Shown: positions 24,456-36,599 of the stretch, in pieces | Layout of the letters: each line of letters opens with the position of its first letter | How positions within the stretch are numbered: the stretch's first letter is position 1 | Origin: Megamerina dolium | Lineage: Eukaryota; Arthropoda; Insecta; Diptera; Megamerinidae | Direction: 5' to 3' | DNA length: 64,000 bases | NCBI GenBank assembly: GCA_963854835.1 | Contig: OY978525.1 | Span: forward strand, 1,507,501 to 1,571,500 | Notes under the pieces: generated by a model | Databases searched by the model: none | Seen by the model: only the letters and a program-made list of their open reading frames with translations | Told to the model about the DNA's origin: nothing | Translations under genes and position numbers: made by a program

Positions 24456-26429
24456 TGTGCCTATAGTATTCATACTCATACTCATGTACTCGTACATACT
24501 ATTTGTGCAAGTCTTGTTTGTTTGCTTGCTTGCTTGCATTCCATTCATGTGAGCAACCACAATTGTTCAGCTTTAAATATTCCACATTCCTATAATAGGG
24601 TCTGTGGGTTCTGCATACACCTACATAAGGGCATATAATGCGTCTCTATAATGTGCCATTTTCAATATGCTTTTTATCATTCTCATTGTGGTTTTCATTT
24701 CTTCATTATTTCATTTTCATATATGAAACTGAAGAAATTGGCATTGTCTATTATTGATCGAATGCATTTGAGGTCGAATAGTATGATTTTCGAAGAGATC
24801 AAGTACGTCAAAAGAGAAATCCGTTATTTGCATAGTTTGAGCCATGATTCATGGAGTTTTTCTTTGCAAAATCTTTACACTTTTTCGTGTTGGTGAGACT
24901 AGAGTGCTTGGAATTAACAAGTTGTGTTAGCAAATGAAAAACAAGATGGTTGATTAAAGACACTTCACATGACTGGAATCGATCATCGGTTGTATTAGTG
25001 TAATAAGTTAGTATGTGATAAAGAAAACTTTCTTAATGCACTCGTCTCTAACATACAAGCCTCATATATAAGTGCTGCAATGTCCTGTATTACAAAATTG
25101 AATACTATGTACGCACATATATATACCATATACCAATTCCCTGTGATATTCGAATTTTGAATTTAAATTTTTTCGTCGTTTTTCTTTTATTTTTGATGTC
25201 TGTTCGTACTCGTACTCGTACATACGAACAAAGTTATAACCATCTAAAATGGAATTTTAATAAAAGATGAATGCTGACAAGAACGAAAAAAAAAAAATAA
25301 TAAATAATAACAATAAAGAATGGAGAACATTAAATAAATACGCACGCATAAATATGAATAGCATGGTCGATCTGAAGTGGTATTTGGTATTGAAACTTTA
25401 AGAATTCATGTCTGGCGTATGATAGAAAACACAACATTATGAACAAGCAAACAGATGAATGAAATTGTTAATAACAGATTTTCATCTTAAAACTTCATGT
25501 GGCATAAGTACAACGCAGTAGAAATGCTAGTAGTTTTGGCAACTAAGGTTGGTCGGTTTTTGTTTTTTGTTTTTTTTTTCCCCTGCTAACTTTATTTTTT
25601 AGGTTAGATTTGCCAACTGTACAAATATTTGTGCTACCTTGTGCTTGAGCCTTTGGCAAAAGTTGAGCAAAATTAACAAAAAAAAAAAAAAATTTGCTAT
25701 TTTTCCTTCTAAAAAATTTATATGAAGATAAAAAAAAATATATAAAAAATATATATAATAAATACCGTGCACTGGAACACATACACATACACACACGTAT
25801 TCAGTACAATTCATTTCAGCCACGGCCAGCAAATGAACGAACGAAAGAACGTGTTTCCAGGACAGCAGCCGCCACAAGAACAAGAAATGAAAATTATACA
25901 AGTGAATATGAACAAGAACATCCATCGTCAAGTAGAAGATGAAGAACAAGAAGAAGAAGAAGCCACATTTGAAAAACGGAAATTGCGAGAAACCAACCAT
26001 TGTTATTTTTGGATCTTCGACAATTGTAATAATTCAGAAATTCAGTTGAATAAAATAGAGAAAACGCGCATAACATTCTCATAGTAATGGTGATGCTGTT
26101 GCTACTGCTGTTGCTACTACCGCAAACTCCATCATTATGGGTGGTGGCTGTTGGCGATGATGAATGAAGTAATTCGTCGAAGCATGGTTTGGCTCGAATA
26201 AAAAGTTGCGAAGACAGATCGCTGCTGAATTTACTACTATGACATTGAGGAAGCCATAAAATGAAGTATGGACTTTTTGCGCATTTTTTTGTTTGCTTAC
26301 ACCCTACACTCATTTTGTGCTTTGTTGATTTTTAATGGTCATTTGCAAATGTGGCGATCATGGAAAAATTAAAAATAAATCTTTTTTTTTTTTCATCAAA
26401 ATCACAATCTGAGTTGATTTTTGTCATGT
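24456..26429. other. non-coding stretch
   Basis: No gene is supported. It is AT-rich with A-runs (25280-25300, 25676-25692) and a CA-rich tract at about 25780. Overlapping frames on both strands at 25767-26313 are low-complexity. Confidence 0.45.
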
Positions 26430-27500
26430 CGAAATGAAATCGAAAGAAAAACACGCCTGCCTACCGTACCAAAAACTGATTTTCGAAAGCTTATTTCCGG
26501 TTTTTCGCACCTAAATTCAATGTTATAATGCTGAAACTCGGTGTGTAAGATTATTTCGACCAACCAACTGTTAAATACATAAAATGAGAGAAATAGGTTG
26601 AAAACTACGTACTACCTGCCATAGAAAAGTTCGTTTTCGAATGTACATTTTTAGACTTTGCACACGTAAATACAAAGTTATAGACCTGAAATTTGCTAAA
26701 TTAAGTTATTTTTACTGTACAAACTGTAAAATACACTAAATGGTAGAAATTGGATAAAAGCTATGCCTAGCTACCATACAAAAGTATGTTTTCGAGTGTA
26801 TATTTTCAGACTTTTTACACGTAAATATAAAGTTATAGAGATGAAATTTGCTACATTAAGTTATTATTACTAACAAACTTTAAAATACACGAATGGGTGA
26901 AATCAGATAAAAGTTATGCCTAGCTACCATACAAAAGTATGTTTTCGAGTGTATATTTTCAGACATTTTACACGTAAATACAAAGTTATAGAGTTGAAAT
27001 TTGATGAATACAAATTTATTTTATGGCAAACTTTAAAAAAACGAAGTATGGGTTTTTGCGCATTTTTTGTCTTACACCCTACACTCAGTTTGTGCTTTCC
27101 TGAGTTTTAATGGTCATAAATACAAAGCTATAGAGCTGAAATTTGCTACATTCAGTTATTTTTACTGTACAAACTATAAAATACATGAATGGTTCGAATT
27201 GGATAAAAGATATGCCTAGCTACCATACAAAAGTATGTTTTCGAGTGTATATTTTCAGATTTTCCACACGTAAATATAAAGTTATAGAGCTGAAATTTGA
27301 TAAATAACATTTTTTTTAAATAGCAAACAATAAAATGCATAAATGAGTATAATCAGATGAAAAATATAAATACCTACGATACAAAATATGGTTTTCGAAT
27401 ATATGTTTTCTTCTTTTGTGGATGTAAAAACAAATTCATATATCTAAAACTAAGTGTAATCGGATAAAAACCATGACTACTTCCAATACACAACAATATT
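26430..27500 (+). repeat. family A tandem array A3
   Basis: This is the longest family A array, about seven units. The phrase 'gcctagctaccatacaaaagtatgttttcgagtgtatattttcag' blocks recur near 26775, 26930 and 27225 with companion 'acacgtaaatataaagttatagag'. More diverged units flank them. A stretch at 27030-27115 duplicates text from 26265-26335 ('tgcgcattttttgt', 'cttacaccctacactca'). Confidence 0.8.
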
Positions 27501-29222
27501 TTCAAATTAGTGCTTGTTTGTCTTCCATTTTATATGACCTAGTGTAGGGTATTCGAGCATTTGTAATTTGCAAAAGTGCTGGAGCGCTAAAATCTTAGTT
27601 CAGGTGAAGAGTTTTCATTTAAATTTGAAAACATTTCATTTGTAAACATATTTTGGAAAACAAAAAGATTTCAATTTACGCTATGTATAATACATACATT
27701 CGTATGCACCTACAATACTTTGTTTAATTTGGTATTTTGTTTACAACAGAGTTGTGTGTCGTCAGCTGTCCAAAACAAAAACAAACAAACAGAAAAAAAA
27801 ATTATAAGAAAAAATGCGCACCATCATTTTACTATTGACTCGGTTGTGGCTTAATGTGACTTTTACCCAAAAACAAAAAAACCAAAAACTATATGCATAT
27901 ATATGTACAATCGTACATACCTACTTTCATTACTAATGTTTCTCTCTTTCTTTTCATTTTACATCCTCATCGTCGTAGTCGTTGTTATTTTGTTGCCGTC
28001 ATTGCTTCCGCTCGGCCGGTCGTTTTCATTTCGAAAATTTAATATTTTATTCATGGGGCATCGTCCGAATGATAATGACGGTCCTTGTTAGTTAGATGTA
28101 TGAAGGGTGATGTAGAGCGAGTAGTAGTTACATACATCTCCATCGAATAAGCTTCGTGCTCTACAACTCCAATTTCAGTTTGTTTAGTTTGGTCCGTAGG
28201 TTCGTTGGTACATTCATTTGAAATACTATTTCAATTTTTCTTATTTCATTTTTTTTCTCTTTTCTATATTTTTTTGTTGGTTTCTATTATTATTGTGTTG
28301 CTTTTAGTGGCCAACTTCCATCATCCTCTTGGGTGGATGACTATTCTGTTGTTGCTGCTGCTGCTGATATGTGTATACATGTACATATGTATTTACCAAT
28401 ATTTTAGTGAAATGCTTATTTATAAAAAAACAAAAAAAAAAATTCTATTCGATGTCAGAGTACTCTGCTGGATAGTGGGTATGTTTGTCCACATATTCAA
28501 AGTACAAGGAGGAAAGGTTGACTTGAACCTCTACTGTTTGCTTGATGGCATTGGGGTTGAGTCATTTGTTGGAGCAGTGGTTGTTGTTTTTATTTTTTAT
28601 TTTTTTTTTTCGGTTACTGGGTGTTTTTGTCATATGCAAACGATTACAAAAAAATGTCTACAAATGGTTTCTTAATAACATTCTTATACGTTTCGATATG
28701 TCGTTCAACATTTAAATATGTATATATACATCCTAAATACGTAGGTACATGTTCGTATGTTTATACGCATGTTGTTCCCTGTTGCTGTCTGTTTATAATG
28801 TTAAGAATGTATATATACATATATGTACTTAACTATTGTATATTGTATCCGTGACTTGTCCTCTATGCATACATGTACGTATATGCACAGTCAAATTGTA
28901 TATACTCGTATGTTGTCTTGTAGGCCATATGATAAAAATAAATGACATGCGCACATTATTTTATTATAAAATAGGCATATCTTTTAGCATTTCTTAGTTG
29001 TGTGTGTGAGTGTATATGTTGTTTGATGCCTTAAGGTAATTTGAAAAAAAAATAAATAAATATAAATATATTTATACCACAAATTACGTTTATTGAAAGG
29101 TTTCTGCTTCCTTCCTATCCCATCAACAATGGGTTTTTTTAATTTTTCATTTCTTTCTTCTACTTTGCTTCTATGTGTTTAAGTATGTATGTATATTACC
29201 AATATATGTTATATTTTATGAT
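27501..29222. other. non-coding stretch
   Basis: No gene is seen. It is T-rich with (TGC)n at about 28350-28368 and several poly-T runs. Hydrophobic-looking frames (27903-28675) arise from T-rich DNA. Confidence 0.5.
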
Positions 29223-29223
29223 G

Positions 29224-29236
29224 TATGTATATGATA
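29224..29236. repeat. target-site duplication, left copy, of SINE copy 2
   Basis: The sequence tatgtatatgata is repeated exactly at 29595-29607. Confidence 0.9.
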
Positions 29237-29594
29237 AGTGGGTGCCGTAGCTCAGTGGTTAGTGTGTTCGCCTTCTGATCTGTAGGTCGTGGTTCAATAC
29301 CCGGCTGATGCATAACAAATTTAATATCGAAAAGATTTTTCTTTCGAACGGTACCCACCTGTCGGCAAGCAATTGGCAATTCTTCCGACAGTAACAACTT
29401 GCCATGAAAAAGCTTCTAAAAAGAACTCTGTGACAAAACTCAGAAAAAGTAATGTCACAAGTGTTCTGCCGTTCGGAACCGGCTAAAATAAGTAGGTCCA
29501 TTCTAATACTGTCCAAAATTTAAGACGCACAACAATAATGGAAGAGAAGCTCGGCCAATGAGCCCTTTGGGGCTTTAAGTGCCACATATTTATT
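29237..29594 (+). mobile_element. tRNA-derived SINE, copy 2 (full length)
   Basis: This is the cleanest copy, 358 bp between perfect 13-bp target duplications. The tRNA-like head has an A box TAGCTCAGTGGTTAG (29247-29261) and a B box GGTCGTGGTTCAATACCC (29286 onward). The body contains 'cggtacccacctgtcgg' and 'gttctgccgttcggaaccgg', and ends 'taagtgccacatattt'. The anticodon stem pairs poorly, so it is not a working tRNA. It would be transcribed by RNA polymerase III and moved by a partner LINE that I cannot identify. Confidence 0.9.
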
Positions 29595-29607
29595 TATGTA
29601 TATGATA

Positions 29608-31512
29608 CTTTTGCTTGAAAAAAGCATTGAACGCTGTTGGTGGTAAAATAGGTGTTGTCCAATGACTGTTTGCTATGTGAAATGAGGTAGTTAAAACACT
29701 GGCTTTCTGTTCGTCCTACTAAATAACACCTTTTTAGGTAGGTGAACATTTAAACTTTCTATCGTGCCCACCTGTCGCAAGCAATTTTAATTTGTTCATA
29801 ATTCATACTAATTGCAAAACAATAGTTTTGGTCAGCATTGTCAAATATTTGGCACAAATTGTCGTAAATTTTAATTTTTTTTTTAATATTTATATATTAT
29901 TTATATTGTCGTTAGAGGCGTGAGAGACATTAGAGATTCTTCGTTTAGAATTAGTCGTTCTTCGGTCTCTTTTTGCATTTTATATGTAATATTTCGATTT
30001 GGAAGCGCTAATATGATTCGTTTTTTTAAATATCAATAATTGTGTCTCTTAGTATATATATTTTTTAGTTTAATTAATTTAAATAATAATTTCATTTAAT
30101 ACAATTCTTTCTTTTATTTAGCAAAAAAAAACAGAAACAAATTATTCCGCAAGGAAATTCTCAAAAGTATCATTCATAAAATCTCACTTTAGCAAATATC
30201 ATATCATTAAGAATATAGAATGTGCATCAAGCATCAATAAATTATTGAAAATATTTTAAGAACGAATTCTAACCAAGGAAATTTTGTGTTTGCCTTGAAT
30301 ACAGCTCTTCTAGAGAAGAGTGCCTGCCAAAAGTTCTTCGATTGAGAAGCGCTTTTAAAATTGTAATTTTAAATTTATATTATTCATGCATTCGTAATAA
30401 ATTCATTGGATTTTTTTTTTTTTTTATAAAAAATATACTTATTTAATATGAATGTAAACCAATATAGTTGGTTTTTTAAAACTAATTTAATTTTTGTCAT
30501 ACAATTTTTTTCACAATTCAATTTTCTTCTTTATTTTTCTTCTTTCATATCTATGTAATTGTGAATTTTTTTGTGCATGTCTCGAATATGGAATCAACAT
30601 ACGGCTTCACGCTACTTCACACATTTGAATGCAACGTACGTTAATATTGCAATCAAAATCAACACAAACACATGCTGTTACCAACTGGAAAACTTTGTTA
30701 ATCACTGCAATGCATTACCTGGGATTTGTCATCAACTTTCATTCTTTTTCAATTTTTATCCTGAACTACTAAAAATTTGATAATATTCCATCAAATATTG
30801 TTGCTGTCAACTGTTTACATATGTGTGCACATAAAAATTTATGCAATTAAAAAAAAAATAATAATAATAAAATAAAATCAACAACAACAACAACAACGAT
30901 GACGACCGAAAAATATATTACAATTTATTTGTAAAAAATTGCAACATGCAACATGCAACAACGATACAAATAAAAATGAAAATGACAAATTACAAACGGA
31001 ACTCGAAATTTTTGCCAATATGTATGTGTGCCAAACAAAAAAAAACCAACAAAAAATTGGCCACCATCATCTACATCGTCGACAATAATATACATCTGTA
31101 TACCAATAACAAATCGGATGCCACTGTCAATAATGCATGCTGGTTTATTTATGTTATTTACTACTTGTACTTTATCAACCACCATTGGTCAATACAAAAA
31201 CATGAACCTCGTCTTCTACCACACCTGAATGCTGACTTTTTTTTCCGATTCTTCGGCCTGTAACATTAATGCTCACCAACGCAACTCAACGCAACACTAC
31301 CGCAACAACAATATTGGCAACAAAAAAAAACCAAAAACACACACACAATATAACCAAAAAAATAACAACATAAAATAATCATACGTTTTATATATAACTT
31401 TGTGTGCCACCTTGTTAATAATTAAATGTAATATTTTGATGACTGATGGTTGGCTGTATTACCAAACGTACATACAAATTCTATACATTCATAATGTATT
31501 GCTTAAATCTGA
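29608..31512. other. non-coding AT-rich stretch upstream of the secreted-protein gene
   Basis: No gene is seen. A short SINE-like scrap ('gcccacctgtcgcaagcaatt') lies at about 29767-29787. Very AT-rich DNA follows to 30560, with CAA-repeats at about 30880-30897. The last few hundred bases should hold the promoter of the gene starting at 31674. Confidence 0.5.
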
Positions 31513-31525
31513 AATATATATAAAA
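31513..31525 (+). promoter_or_regulatory. possible TATA box of the secreted-protein gene
   Basis: The string atatatataaaaa lies about 150 bp upstream of the ATG at 31674. AT-rich background makes chance occurrence likely. No initiator was identified with confidence. Confidence 0.25.
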
Positions 31526-31673
31526 ACAAACTGTTTGACATTGCATATATGATTGGATTTTGCTGCTGTGACACTTCAATAACGCAATCGGTTTTCGACA
31601 ACTTTTAACAACTAATAACTCAACTCATTCAACTGATGTGTTACTGACGTCATCAAAATCGATTATTCGTTTA

Positions 31674-31898
31674 ATGAAAATATCCTTATCGTGTTTTTGT
31701 GTTGTCGCCCTTATCAATATCACAAATTTTGAATGCATCCCTCAAATAGCTGAAACATCAAATCAACCGGGAAAAAGTGCCACCATTGAAATGTATGCAC
31801 CCAGCTCGTACAATGACACAGTAACTGGTGAAACATTATCCAGTGTATCGGAGAAGAGTGAATCGTACTCGAATGAAGGCAGCCAACCGGAATACATT
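31674..31898 (+). CDS. secreted protein gene, first coding exon (partial gene)
   Basis: The exon encodes 75 residues. I chose the ATG at 31674 because it begins a good signal peptide: MKIS, then a hydrophobic LSCFCVVALINI, and a likely cut after NFEC or nearby. A mature Ser/Glu-rich region follows (ATIEMYAPSSYND, SSVSEKSESYSNEGSQPEY). An in-frame GTG at 31638 would extend it by 12 codons but hides the signal peptide. The exon ends after ATT at 31898 at a perfect GTAAGT donor, phase 0. A 3-codon upstream frame (31636-31647) precedes the start. The mature protein would be extracellular; a peptide-hormone precursor or a small matrix protein are both possible. I do not recognise it. It pairs with the exon at 43679. 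Confidence 0.7.
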
Positions 31899-32562
31899 GT
31901 AAGTATTGAATTTATTGTCACACATGTACATTGATTTATTTTGTATATATTATTATTATTGTTAATGAGGATGTAGCACCGCGACCTATAAGATCCCCCC
32001 GTGCCTCCTGCATTTTGGTTCAAAGTATTTCTTTGAGTCCAACATCCTCTATGAAATGTAGTATTGTGCCTATATTCCCGAGGGTGATTGCCCTATCAGT
32101 TAGTAAGTAGATGTTCACCTAGGTGTTTCTTTCGTTTTTGCATTAGTGCGGGGCACACCTCCAGCATGTGTGTCGAGGTTTTATCCTCCTCCCCGTAAAA
32201 CCTACGAATTTTATTAGAATAAATTCGCAGTTTTTTTAAGTGATAATTCAACCTACAATGTCCTGTCAGAATTCCTGTATTGATTCTTAAGTTATTCTTG
32301 TTTAGCTTCATACAATCCTCAAATCTATTTAGGTTATATGTTCCTAAGAGCGACTTTGATTGTAGTAACCTCGGTAGATTGTACCAATATTGCTTCCTTT
32401 GTATATCTTTTGCTTCCCTAAAGATTTTGGAGAAGTTGCCCTTTCACAATTAACCGAGTGGTTCCGGGCCTACAAACGGGGTTGCTGCTCTCTTTCTAGC
32501 GAGTTCATCTTCATTTTCATTTCCTGTAATTCCCACATGATTTGGAATCCATAGTATCCACA

Positions 32563-32749
32563 ACTGATTGTTTTCACCCACGATGTTCAGCTTCTCAAGA
32601 CAATTCATCACCAGATACGATGTAATTTTATGAGATTTAAGTGGCTTGATTGCCGCCTGGCTGTCAGTTAAGATAGCTATTCTTCTGTTCCGATAGTCAC
32701 GTGAGAGATTACGTTACGTGAGAGATTACGTTACGTGAGAGATTACGTT
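32563..32749. repeat. 187-bp tandem duplication, first copy
   Basis: The block from 'actgattgttttcacccacg' to three 17-bp units is repeated immediately at 32750 with only a few differences (for example gtggcttg versus gtgccttg). The junction shows the duplication happened after the 17-bp array had formed. Confidence 0.9.
32699..32749. repeat. 17-bp minisatellite, short array (3 units)
   Basis: Three exact copies of acgtgagagattacgtt lie at 32699, 32716 and 32733. Confidence 0.95.
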
Positions 32750-32885
32750 ACTGATTGTTTTCACCCACGATGTTCAGCTTCTCAAGACAATTCATTACCA
32801 GATACGATGTAATTTTATGAGATTTAAGTGCCTTGATTGCCGCCTGGCTGTCAGTTAAGATAGCTATTCTTCTGTTCCGATAGTC
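32750..32885. repeat. 187-bp tandem duplication, second copy (non-array part)
   Basis: This matches 32563-32698 and leads straight into the longer 17-bp array. Confidence 0.9.
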
Positions 32886-33067
32886 ACGTGAGAGATTACG
32901 TTACGTGAGAGATTACGTTACGTGAGAGATTACGTTACGTGAGAGATTACGTTACGTGAGAGATTACGTTACGTGAGAGATTGCGTTACGTGAGAGATTA
33001 CGTTACGTGAGAGATTACGTTTCGTGAGTGATTACGTTACGTGAGAGATTGCGTTACGTGAGAGATT
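32886..33067. repeat. 17-bp minisatellite, long array (10 units plus 12 bp)
   Basis: The unit acgtgagagattacgtt starts at 32886, 32903, 32920, 32937, 32954, 32971, 32988, 33005, 33022 and 33039, with a partial unit at 33056. Variants are few: gcgtt at units 6 and 10, and tcgtgagtg at unit 9. Confidence 0.95.
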
Positions 33068-33395
33068 AAAATAGGCGCACCTGTCAATAGCGTAGATTTA
33101 CGCTTGAAAGATGGTCATGTTTTTGCCTAGAGCTTCCGAGTATCTTGCCCCTGGACCAGACACTCCCACTCCGGCTCCTTCATCTGTGAGTGAGCCATCT
33201 GTGTACCATGTTATCATGTTCTGGTTTATCTCATACGTTTTAGATATGCCGGCCCAGCTCATTTGATTACTGAGTTCAGTTTTCAACCTTTTGATGAAAC
33301 TGAATCTTATATGCAAGGTGGCCTCCTATTTCGATGTTTCCTTTAGACATTCTTAGAATCGTCCTCTCTATATATTGTACCATTCAGGGTCAGGG

Positions 33396-34599
33396 ACTGT
33401 TGGTATTCAATATAAGTAAAAATACAAAAATTCCAAATTATGGAAAATATACGAATTTTTGCATTTATACTACAAAAAATTAGGGATATAAATATCAACA
33501 TTATTTCTGACAGAAAACTAATTATTATTTTTGCTTTTACTTTACTTTTTAGTCAGAAATGCAAATTAAATTTAAAATATTTGTGCTCACAAAAAAAAAA
33601 TTAAAAATTAAAAATACAAAGTTCATCAGAGTCATTGAATATTTCATCCAATAATTAAAATCTGTTATGAAAAATCTTCTAAAATAGCAAATTACTCTAT
33701 CAAAGCTAGCTAATAATGACACATAAAAATTCATTGCATTAACTATTTGTATATATTCTATTTTTAATACGAACTAATACTGTATTCATTTGTTTTGTTT
33801 TTTTTGTTAGTTCAATGATTGAATATTGAGATATTAATATTTCAATTTGAATAGAATCGAAGTGCAATTCATATTAAAATATTTTACAAAGGATACTCGT
33901 ACGTATGAGTAACATTATTTATACAATTTCTTATTGTTAATATACGTACGTACTACCTATACATACACACACATGTATGTGAAAATATACTTCTTATTGT
34001 TATCGTTCTTATACAGAATTTTCAAATTAAAGGCATACATATCAGCAGTCATTGTGCATTCATCGTGAGATTATGTGGCTGTTTGTGTGTGTGTGTGTGT
34101 GTGTGTATACATATAAGTATATGGATTATGATACTGTATGTATCTACTATAAAGAAATGCTACTACTTCTTCTACTTAGTTGATCGTGTGCAAGGCTATT
34201 GTAATATCTTACTATGTACCTACACATATGGACTTTATTTCGTTCATATTCAAAATGCAATATATATATGAACGTGCATACCTGTGTGTGTGTATGCAGC
34301 GTAATATTGTAGTAATATAAGAAAATATGTACATAAGTTTACTCTTTCCTTCTATCATACTTTTGCTATCATATCGTAACTGCAATAAATGAATGATTTG
34401 CGTACATTTCTTCTTATTTCTTATTTCTCAGTAAACACATACTTTCACTCATACACACACATATGTATGCATATATAGAGCTCATTCTTCTACCTGATGT
34501 AGTTTCCTTGTGATATGTATATTCCTTAACCCATTTTCTGCCAAGCATAGTTAATATACTCATAGTTCAGCTTTTTGAAGTTGTTCTTTAAATTAAAAA
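33396..34599. other. non-coding AT-rich intronic stretch
   Basis: No gene is seen. (TG)n lies at about 34084-34107, with ATAC-rich tracts near 33950 and 34450. Confidence 0.5.
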
Positions 34600-34765
34600 A
34601 TTTTTTTTTTTTGGTGAAGGAGATAAGTATTTTTCGGTGTAATGACGGGTCAGAAAAATCAATGGAGGTTTTTTGACGATTTTGAGGTGATTTTAAGTTC
34701 ATTTTGTGTCATGGGGTGTCTTCTTAAGGAGTAAAGATAGAGGGTTCATATATTTAGTTAAAATG
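34600..34765 (+). repeat. family B repeat
   Basis: Blocks 'ggtcagaaaaatcaatggagg', 'tttgaggtgattttaagttc' and 'ggggtgtcttcttaaggagt' match family B. Confidence 0.5.
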
Positions 34766-34771
34766 TTAGGC

Positions 34772-35890
34772 AGTATTGTATTGTATATTAACAGACCCCC
34801 ATGCACTGCGGCCAGACTTGATCTATTGTGCAGTCTTTGGGGTAACCCTTAATTTTCAGGCATTTAATAAATTTCAGCACTGTGTGTGGTTTATTATTCC
34901 ACAATTTACATGGAGGCACTGTACTATCACCAAAGTGGTTAAGTCTTTGTCTGCCAAAAGCTTGGCATTCACAGAGAATACGCTCCGAGCTTTCGATGTC
35001 TAAGTTGCAGAAACTGCAGACATCAGTGTCAGATAGATCTAACTCCAATAAGTAGTATCTGAGGCTGCAGTGGCCTGTGAAATAACCACAAGGAATACGC
35101 AGGTCAGCTCTACCAAACGTGAGTATCTTTTTAGATATCTCTTTATTTGGGATGAGGAACCGTTTTGCTTGACGTACCCTATACTACTGAGCCAGTGTTC
35201 TGCAAATCTCTTTTCCTTCTACTTCCTGATAACTTCCTTAGCGTGGCATCTTGCCAAACCACAGAAGGTTTCAGGGCCGATCAGGGGCATTTCAGCGCCT
35301 TTTTTATCAGCTATTTCGTTCCCCTCGTATCCTTCATGGCCCAGTATCCACCATAATACTACAGTATTTAGGTATCCTAGCTCGTTTAGAAGGCTGAGAC
35401 ATTCATCTACTAATTTAGAGGAGGAGATTGTGAAAGATTGAACAGCTTTTAAAGCTACTTGGCTATCTGATAATAAATAAATCTGGGATCCTTGCATCTC
35501 TCTTCGAAGACAGTCCCGCACACATATTTCAATGGAATGAATTTTCGCTTGGAAAATTGTTGAATAAAAACCTATTGGGATTGATCGTCTGAAATTGGGG
35601 CCATAAATACCCGTCCCGTTTCCATCATCATCCAGAATCGACCCGTCCGCGTACCAGACTTGTGAGCCTTGCTTGATTGAATCTTTCCTCCATGCTTCAC
35701 TTTCGCTTATAACGATTTCGAAGTGTCGGAAGTATGATATTTTTGAAGGCCAGTGTGTCCTCGCTAAATAAAATGGAGCTATTGGCAAAGTTTTCTAAAA
35801 CTTTTAAGCGCCCAGTTAAATCTTCTCTTTTGTATCTGGATATACCTTACAACCTTGAGGCTGAGAGGCAGGCTTCCTTTTCAATTTGGA
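34772..35890 (-). pseudogene. non-LTR retrotransposon tail: RT thumb scrap, RNase H, finger
   Basis: On the - strand, a degenerate linker after the reverse transcriptase (35885-35790) leads into a 189-codon frame (35788-35219). This holds WYADGS (first Asp), STIFQAKIHSIEIC (catalytic Glu replaced by Lys), IYLLSDSQVALKAV (Asp) and GHEGYEGNEIADKKG (His and last Asp). After a break, 35048-34788 has DTDVCSFCNLDIESSERILC, a CCHC-type finger. A conserved 'ccgcagtgcat' motif and a short TACAA-like tail end it near 34775. It is 5'-truncated and broken. Confidence 0.82.
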
Positions 35891-35919
35891 TAGGAAGTGG
35901 AGGGATGTGAAGAAGTACT

Positions 35920-36270
35920 AATTTTTATTTCGGAAGTAAAATGAATGGGGGTCGTTTGTATATTCAGTTTATCTACAAGCGATGGGAGCAAATAAGAAAA
36001 ACGTCAAGTTTGCGGGGGAGCCCCTCTAAAAGATGGCGATATGGAGTAACTATGTCAAAAAAAATGTTTAAGTAAAGAAATTAATGAAGGTCGTCCACAC
36101 ATTTTGCCGCTCTAGAAGTACTCTGCGAGTGGTGGGAACAAAACCTATAATGAAAAACGATAATACTCCAGAGGAACGCCTCTGAAAGATTGAGATAAGC
36201 ACTAACTTTGTTCAGCAAAAATGTTTATGAGAAAAAATTAGGGAGGAATGGTTATTTATTATAGCCCTGT
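35920..36270 (+). repeat. family B repeat array
   Basis: About two units are present: 'aatgggggtcgtttgtat', 'gcgggggagcccctctaaaagatgg', 'gaaattaatgaaggtcgtcc' and 'gccgctctagaagtact'. The SINE at 36274 follows directly. Confidence 0.6.
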
Positions 36271-36273
36271 ATA

Positions 36274-36595
36274 GATCTGTAGGTCGTGGGTTCAATCGCC
36301 GGCTGAAGCATAACAAATTTCATATCGAAATGATTTTTCTTTCGAACGGTACCCACCTGTCGACAAGCAATTGGCAATTCTTCCGGCAGTAACAATTTAC
36401 TATGGAATAGCATCCAAGAGAACTCTGTGACAAAGCTCAGAAAAAGTGATGTTACAAGGGTTCTGCCGTTCGGAACCGACTAAAATAAGTAGGTCCATTC
36501 TAATACTCTCCAAAATTTAACACGCACAACAGTAATGGAAAAGAAGCTCGACCACCGAGTCCTACGGAATTTTAAGTGCCACATATTTATTTATT
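36274..36595 (+). mobile_element. tRNA-derived SINE, copy 3 (5'-truncated)
   Basis: It starts just before the B box ('gatctgtaggtcgtgggttc') and lacks the A box. The body matches copies 1 and 2, with 'cggtacccacctgtcg' and 'ggttctgccgttcggaaccg', and ends 'agtgccacatatttatttatt'. It has no internal promoter left, so it is not transcribable on its own. Confidence 0.8.
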
Positions 36596-36599
36596 TTTT

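Larger units (their letters stand above)
31945..33395 (-). pseudogene. non-LTR retrotransposon tail with RNase H, disrupted by minisatellite
   Basis: Read on the - strand from about 33395, the fragment shows ITWYTDGSLTDEGAGVGV (first catalytic Asp) and an IFQA-IYAI region. A 17-bp tandem array (33067-32886) interrupts it. NRRIAILTDSQAAIKPLKSH (third Asp) and WIPNHVGITGNE follow, the latter in two tandem copies because of a 187-bp duplication. Next come GHCRLNYHLKKL, a finger region (EEDKTSTHMLEVC) and LGNIGTILHFIEDVG near the end. The 3' end carries GGTCGCGGTGC and a (TAA)n tail at about 31948-31966. The array unit is not a multiple of three, so the frame is broken. Confidence 0.8.

Noticed and set aside
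25767..26313. Long overlapping ORFs on both strands (105 and 139 codons)
   Set aside because: Glu/Gln-rich on one strand and Ser/Leu-rich on the other, driven by GAA/CTT repeats. No homologous motif.
27903..28675. Hydrophobic ORFs suggesting membrane proteins
   Set aside because: T-rich DNA yields Phe/Leu runs in any frame; no loops, motifs or splice signals.
29239..29320. A tRNA gene
   Set aside because: A and B boxes are present, but the anticodon arm pairs poorly, the sequence continues into a repeated body with a target duplication, and four copies exist. It is a SINE head.
32886..33067. CRISPR-like array
   Set aside because: The 17-bp units are directly adjacent with no spacers, in an animal genome and inside a retroelement. 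It is a minisatellite.
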